From contig JAFWYI010000191.1 in assembly GCA_017522745.1 (NCBI GenBank), positions 1 to 7,507 of the forward strand: DNA of 7,507 bases. The letters run 5' to 3'. This DNA comes from Mailhella sp. Its GTDB lineage: Bacteria; Desulfobacterota; Desulfovibrionia; Desulfovibrionales; Desulfovibrionaceae. The translations under genes and the position numbers were made by a program. Of this stretch, positions 6,558-7,507 are shown piece by piece (the first letter of the stretch is position 1; each line of letters begins with the position of its first letter). The notes beneath the pieces were generated by a model that made no database searches, was not told the DNA's origin, and worked only from the letters and a program-made list of their open reading frames with translations.

Positions 6558-7046
6558 TCAGTCCTTAATGGCGATGGCGCCGAATTTACAGTTCATCATG
6601 CAGGTGCCGCATTTGATGCATGCGTCATGGTCGATAACATAGGGCTTTTTGATCACGCCGTGGATGGCATCCACCGGGCAGTTGCGCGCACACTTGGAAC
6701 AGCCGATACAACGAGCGGGGTCGATCTGGAAGAAAAGCAGCTCCTGATAGGGGCCGGGCAGGTATTCTTCGATGACACGTTCTGCTTCGCCCTTACCGGC
6801 AAGCACGGCCAGCACCTGGCGGGCGATACTTTTGCCCAGTCCGCAGCGTGCAGTATGATCGATAAGGCTGCCGAGCAGATTGATCATGTGCATGTCCATC
6901 CCCGTAGGCTTGGGGTGTGCGGTGGAAAGCAGGTACTGCATCTGCCGCGTACCTTCCCGGCAGGAAATGCATTTCCCGCAGCACTGATCGCTGGTGAATT
7001 TGTCGAGTATCTTGAGGGCAGTGAGAACTTCTGGAGATTTTTCCAT
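6558..7046 (-). CDS. Stand-alone iron-sulfur protein matching the C-terminal part of HndC/HydB/NuoF
   Basis: This is an electron-transfer subunit, probably for the hydrogenase encoded next to it. From ATG 7046 it has 162 residues. Residues about 5-90 match the NuoF C-terminal iron-sulfur region: CGKCISCREG with C23, C26 and C29, then C68 in CGLG, which would bind an N3-type [4Fe-4S] cluster. Residues 105-162 form a bacterial 2x[4Fe-4S] ferredoxin (C113, C116, C119, C123; C143, C146, C149, C153). HndC and HydB have the same tail but begin with a thioredoxin-like part, an FMN/NADH-binding part and an SLBB part; all of these are absent here. The start is set by AGGAGG at 7053-7058, six bases upstream. 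An in-frame ATG at 7097 has no such site and would add 17 residues unlike the family. It is cytoplasmic by lack of a signal. It may be a naturally short adaptor or the remnant of a larger subunit, but the intact ribosome binding site and tight operon favour a working gene. Confidence 0.88.
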   Translation of the reverse strand: MEKSPEVLTALKILDKFTSDQCCGKCISCREGTRQMQYLLSTAHPKPTGMDMHMINLLGSLIDHTARCGLGKSIARQVLAVLAGKGEAERVIEEYLPGPYQELLFFQIDPARCIGCSKCARNCPVDAIHGVIKKPYVIDHDACIKCGTCMMNCKFGAIAIKD

Positions 7047-7052
7047 GAAGAG

Positions 7053-7058
7053 CCTCCT
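7053..7058 (-). promoter_or_regulatory. Ribosome binding site that decides the start of the small iron-sulfur protein
   Basis: On the minus strand AGGAGG is followed by CTCTTC and then ATG at 7046. This perfect site shows that the subunit truly lacks the flavin and nucleotide-binding portion and is not simply mis-started; the longer in-frame reading from 7097 has no such signal. Confidence 0.85.
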
Positions 7059-7077
7059 GAAATAGTGCATAGAAAAA

Positions 7078-7097
7078 TTGGTTGAGCGCTCAAACAA
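7078..7097. promoter_or_regulatory. Palindrome TTG-TTGAGCGCTCAA-CAA upstream of the hydrogenase operon
   Basis: TTGAGCGCTCAA at 7082-7093 is a perfect 12-bp palindrome. It is flanked, one base out on each side, by TTG (7078-7080) and CAA (7095-7097), giving a 20-bp interrupted inverted repeat centred about 41 bases before the start codon of the first gene. It resembles operators of dimeric redox regulators with TTGA/TCAA half-sites. The spacing is not that of FNR (TTGA-N6-TCAA) and the match to Rex sites is poor. It is probably an operator; the cognate protein is unknown. Confidence 0.6.
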
Positions 7098-7330
7098 TAC
7101 GAGCGTAACATAGTTAATATTAGTCGTCGCCTTTGTAAAGAAGAGAGGGAGCTTGAAAGAGTGTTTCCACTTTTAAAGGTTAATGCTGTGATTGCACGCA
7201 CGAAAAAAGCGTAGTTCATGGCGTAGGCTGCGTGGGAAGGGGAGGGGTGTTGAATGTTTTTAGTTGAGGTTAATATATTTTTTAGTATTTAATTAATAAA
7301 ATAAGCGTGCTATAAACATTCTTCAAAATT

Positions 7331-7361
7331 TTCTCAAAAAACTAGAAAAAAGTGTTTGACA
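7331..7361 (+). repeat. Direct repeat copy 1 (A-tract plus -35 block)
   Basis: The block from TTCT through two A-tracts to TTGACA matches the second copy at 7458-7489 at about 27 of 32 aligned positions with a single gap. It covers the upstream activating part and -35 of promoter P1. Confidence 0.75.
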
Positions 7362-7384
7362 AGGTGGTCTGTTTTGGGCATAAC
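7331..7384 (+). promoter_or_regulatory. Strong sigma-70 type promoter P1
   Basis: TTGACA at 7356-7361, a 17-base spacer and CATAAC at 7379-7384 form a promoter with a perfect -35 and a fair -10. A-tracts lie just upstream (CAAAAAAC, GAAAAAAG), with very AT-rich DNA before them, as in rRNA and tRNA promoters with UP elements. It points rightward out of the window. Confidence 0.7.
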
Positions 7385-7392
7385 CAACAACG

Positions 7393-7430
7393 CGCTGAGG
7401 CACAGCGGCTCTGAGAAAGCCCTACGGGGC
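7393..7430 (+). other. Two small hairpins in the P1 leader
   Basis: CGCTG (7393-7397) pairs with CAGCG (7403-7407). GCCC (7419-7422) pairs with GGGC (7427-7430) around a TACG loop; C(UACG)G is a member of the very stable UNCG tetraloop group. If P1 is active, both would lie near the 5' end of the transcript. The pairings are seen; a role in leader processing or antitermination is inference. Confidence 0.45.
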
Positions 7431-7457
7431 AGGGAGGAGCGAGGTGCTGAAGAGCTT

Positions 7458-7489
7458 TTCTGAAAAAACTTTGAAAAAAGTTGTTGACA
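7458..7489 (+). repeat. Direct repeat copy 2 (A-tract plus -35 block)
   Basis: This is the second copy of the block at 7331-7361, with the same order of TTCT, two A-tracts and TTGACA. The two TTGACA boxes are exactly 128 bp apart. Confidence 0.75.
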
Positions 7490-7507
7490 GGAAAAAGCAA
7501 ATGATGC
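7458..7507 (+). promoter_or_regulatory. Second promoter P2, cut by the window edge
   Basis: TTGACA at 7484-7489 is preceded by the same A-tract block as P1. Only 18 bases remain after it, so the -10 element and the gene it drives lie outside. Tandem P1/P2 promoters of this type are typical of rRNA operons and tRNA clusters, so a stable RNA gene is predicted just to the right. Confidence 0.6.

Larger units (their letters stand above)
7047..7330. other. Divergent intergenic region left of the tandem promoter
   Basis: No protein or RNA gene is recognised here. It should contain the leftward promoter of the hydrogenase operon, but I find no good -35/-10 pair. TTTACA and TATGTT on the minus strand are 21 bases apart, too far for a standard sigma-70 promoter, so an activator-dependent promoter is possible. 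The part at about 7256-7330 is very AT-rich (TTTAATTAATAAAATAA) and may act as an UP element for the rightward promoter. GTTAATAT-like stretches recur near 7113 and 7269. Confidence 0.5.

Noticed and set aside
4845..7085. A 746-codon open frame on the + strand lying antisense to the whole hydrogenase operon.
   Set aside because: Its translation is rich in His, Ala, Gly, Val and Asp with no recognisable domain, while the minus strand encodes two clear iron-sulfur proteins with correct motifs and ribosome binding sites. It is a by-product of codon bias in the opposite strand.
7047..7097. A 17-residue N-terminal extension of the small iron-sulfur protein from the ATG at 7097.
   Set aside because: The perfect AGGAGG at 7053-7058 lies inside this extension and points to the ATG at 7046; the extension also overlaps the palindromic operator candidate.
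7078..7097. Assignment of the hydrogenase palindrome as an FNR or Rex site.
   Set aside because: FNR sites have six bases between TTGA and TCAA, but here there are four. Rex sites are 18 bp with TTGT...ACAA ends. Neither fits, so it is left as an unassigned operator.
7445..7465. A boxA-like antitermination site (GAGCTTTTC) in the P1-P2 leader.
   Set aside because: The match to the rRNA boxA pattern is too weak to support on its own, and no rRNA gene is visible in the window.

Overview
The window looks like a piece of the chromosome of an anaerobic bacterium. My best guess is a sulfidogenic member of the Desulfovibrionaceae or a relative. The guess rests on a tripartite TRAP transporter, an oxygen-sensitive [FeFe] hydrogenase, strong AAGGAG-type ribosome binding sites, and a tandem stable-RNA style promoter at the right edge. 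The lineage is inference; only the anaerobic character is well supported. No mobile element, CRISPR array, tRNA or rRNA gene is visible inside the window.

Left block (40-3742, + strand): an apparent operon dctP - dctQ - dctM - SDR dehydrogenase. It encodes a periplasmic solute-binding protein, the small and large membrane subunits of a TRAP transporter, and a soluble NAD(P)-dependent short-chain dehydrogenase. The likely role is uptake of an organic acid followed by oxidation or reduction of it, or of a product, in the cytoplasm; the substrate cannot be read from the sequence. A strong GC hairpin separates dctP from dctQ. dctQ and dctM overlap by ATGA. A clear intrinsic terminator follows the dehydrogenase gene. 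The promoter lies left of the window.

Middle (3743-4859): a 252-base AT-rich gap holds a perfect TTATC-N4-GATAA inverted repeat and a second terminator-like hairpin. It is followed by a Crp/Fnr-family regulator gene (3995-4687), a plausible but unproven regulator of the transporter operon. The regulator and the convergent hydrogenase operon are separated by two back-to-back terminators that share one T/A-rich palindrome.

Right block (7046-4860, - strand): a two-gene operon. The first gene is a small iron-sulfur protein that matches only the C-terminal part of HndC/HydB/NuoF (the N3-type [4Fe-4S] site plus a 2x[4Fe-4S] ferredoxin). It lacks the FMN and NAD(P)H-binding part. The second gene is a full-length HndD/CpI-type [FeFe] hydrogenase with all H-cluster ligands but a Thr where Met is usual in the L2 motif. 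A perfect TTGAGCGCTCAA palindrome sits just upstream of the operon. The right edge (7331-7507, + strand) holds two near-identical promoter blocks 128 bp apart, of the kind that drive rRNA or tRNA genes; the gene they serve lies beyond the window.

The most interesting points are the flavin-less hydrogenase pair and its unusual active-site residue, the duplicated strong promoter with structured leader, and the inverted repeats that may tie the regulators to these operons. I do not see a wholly new system.
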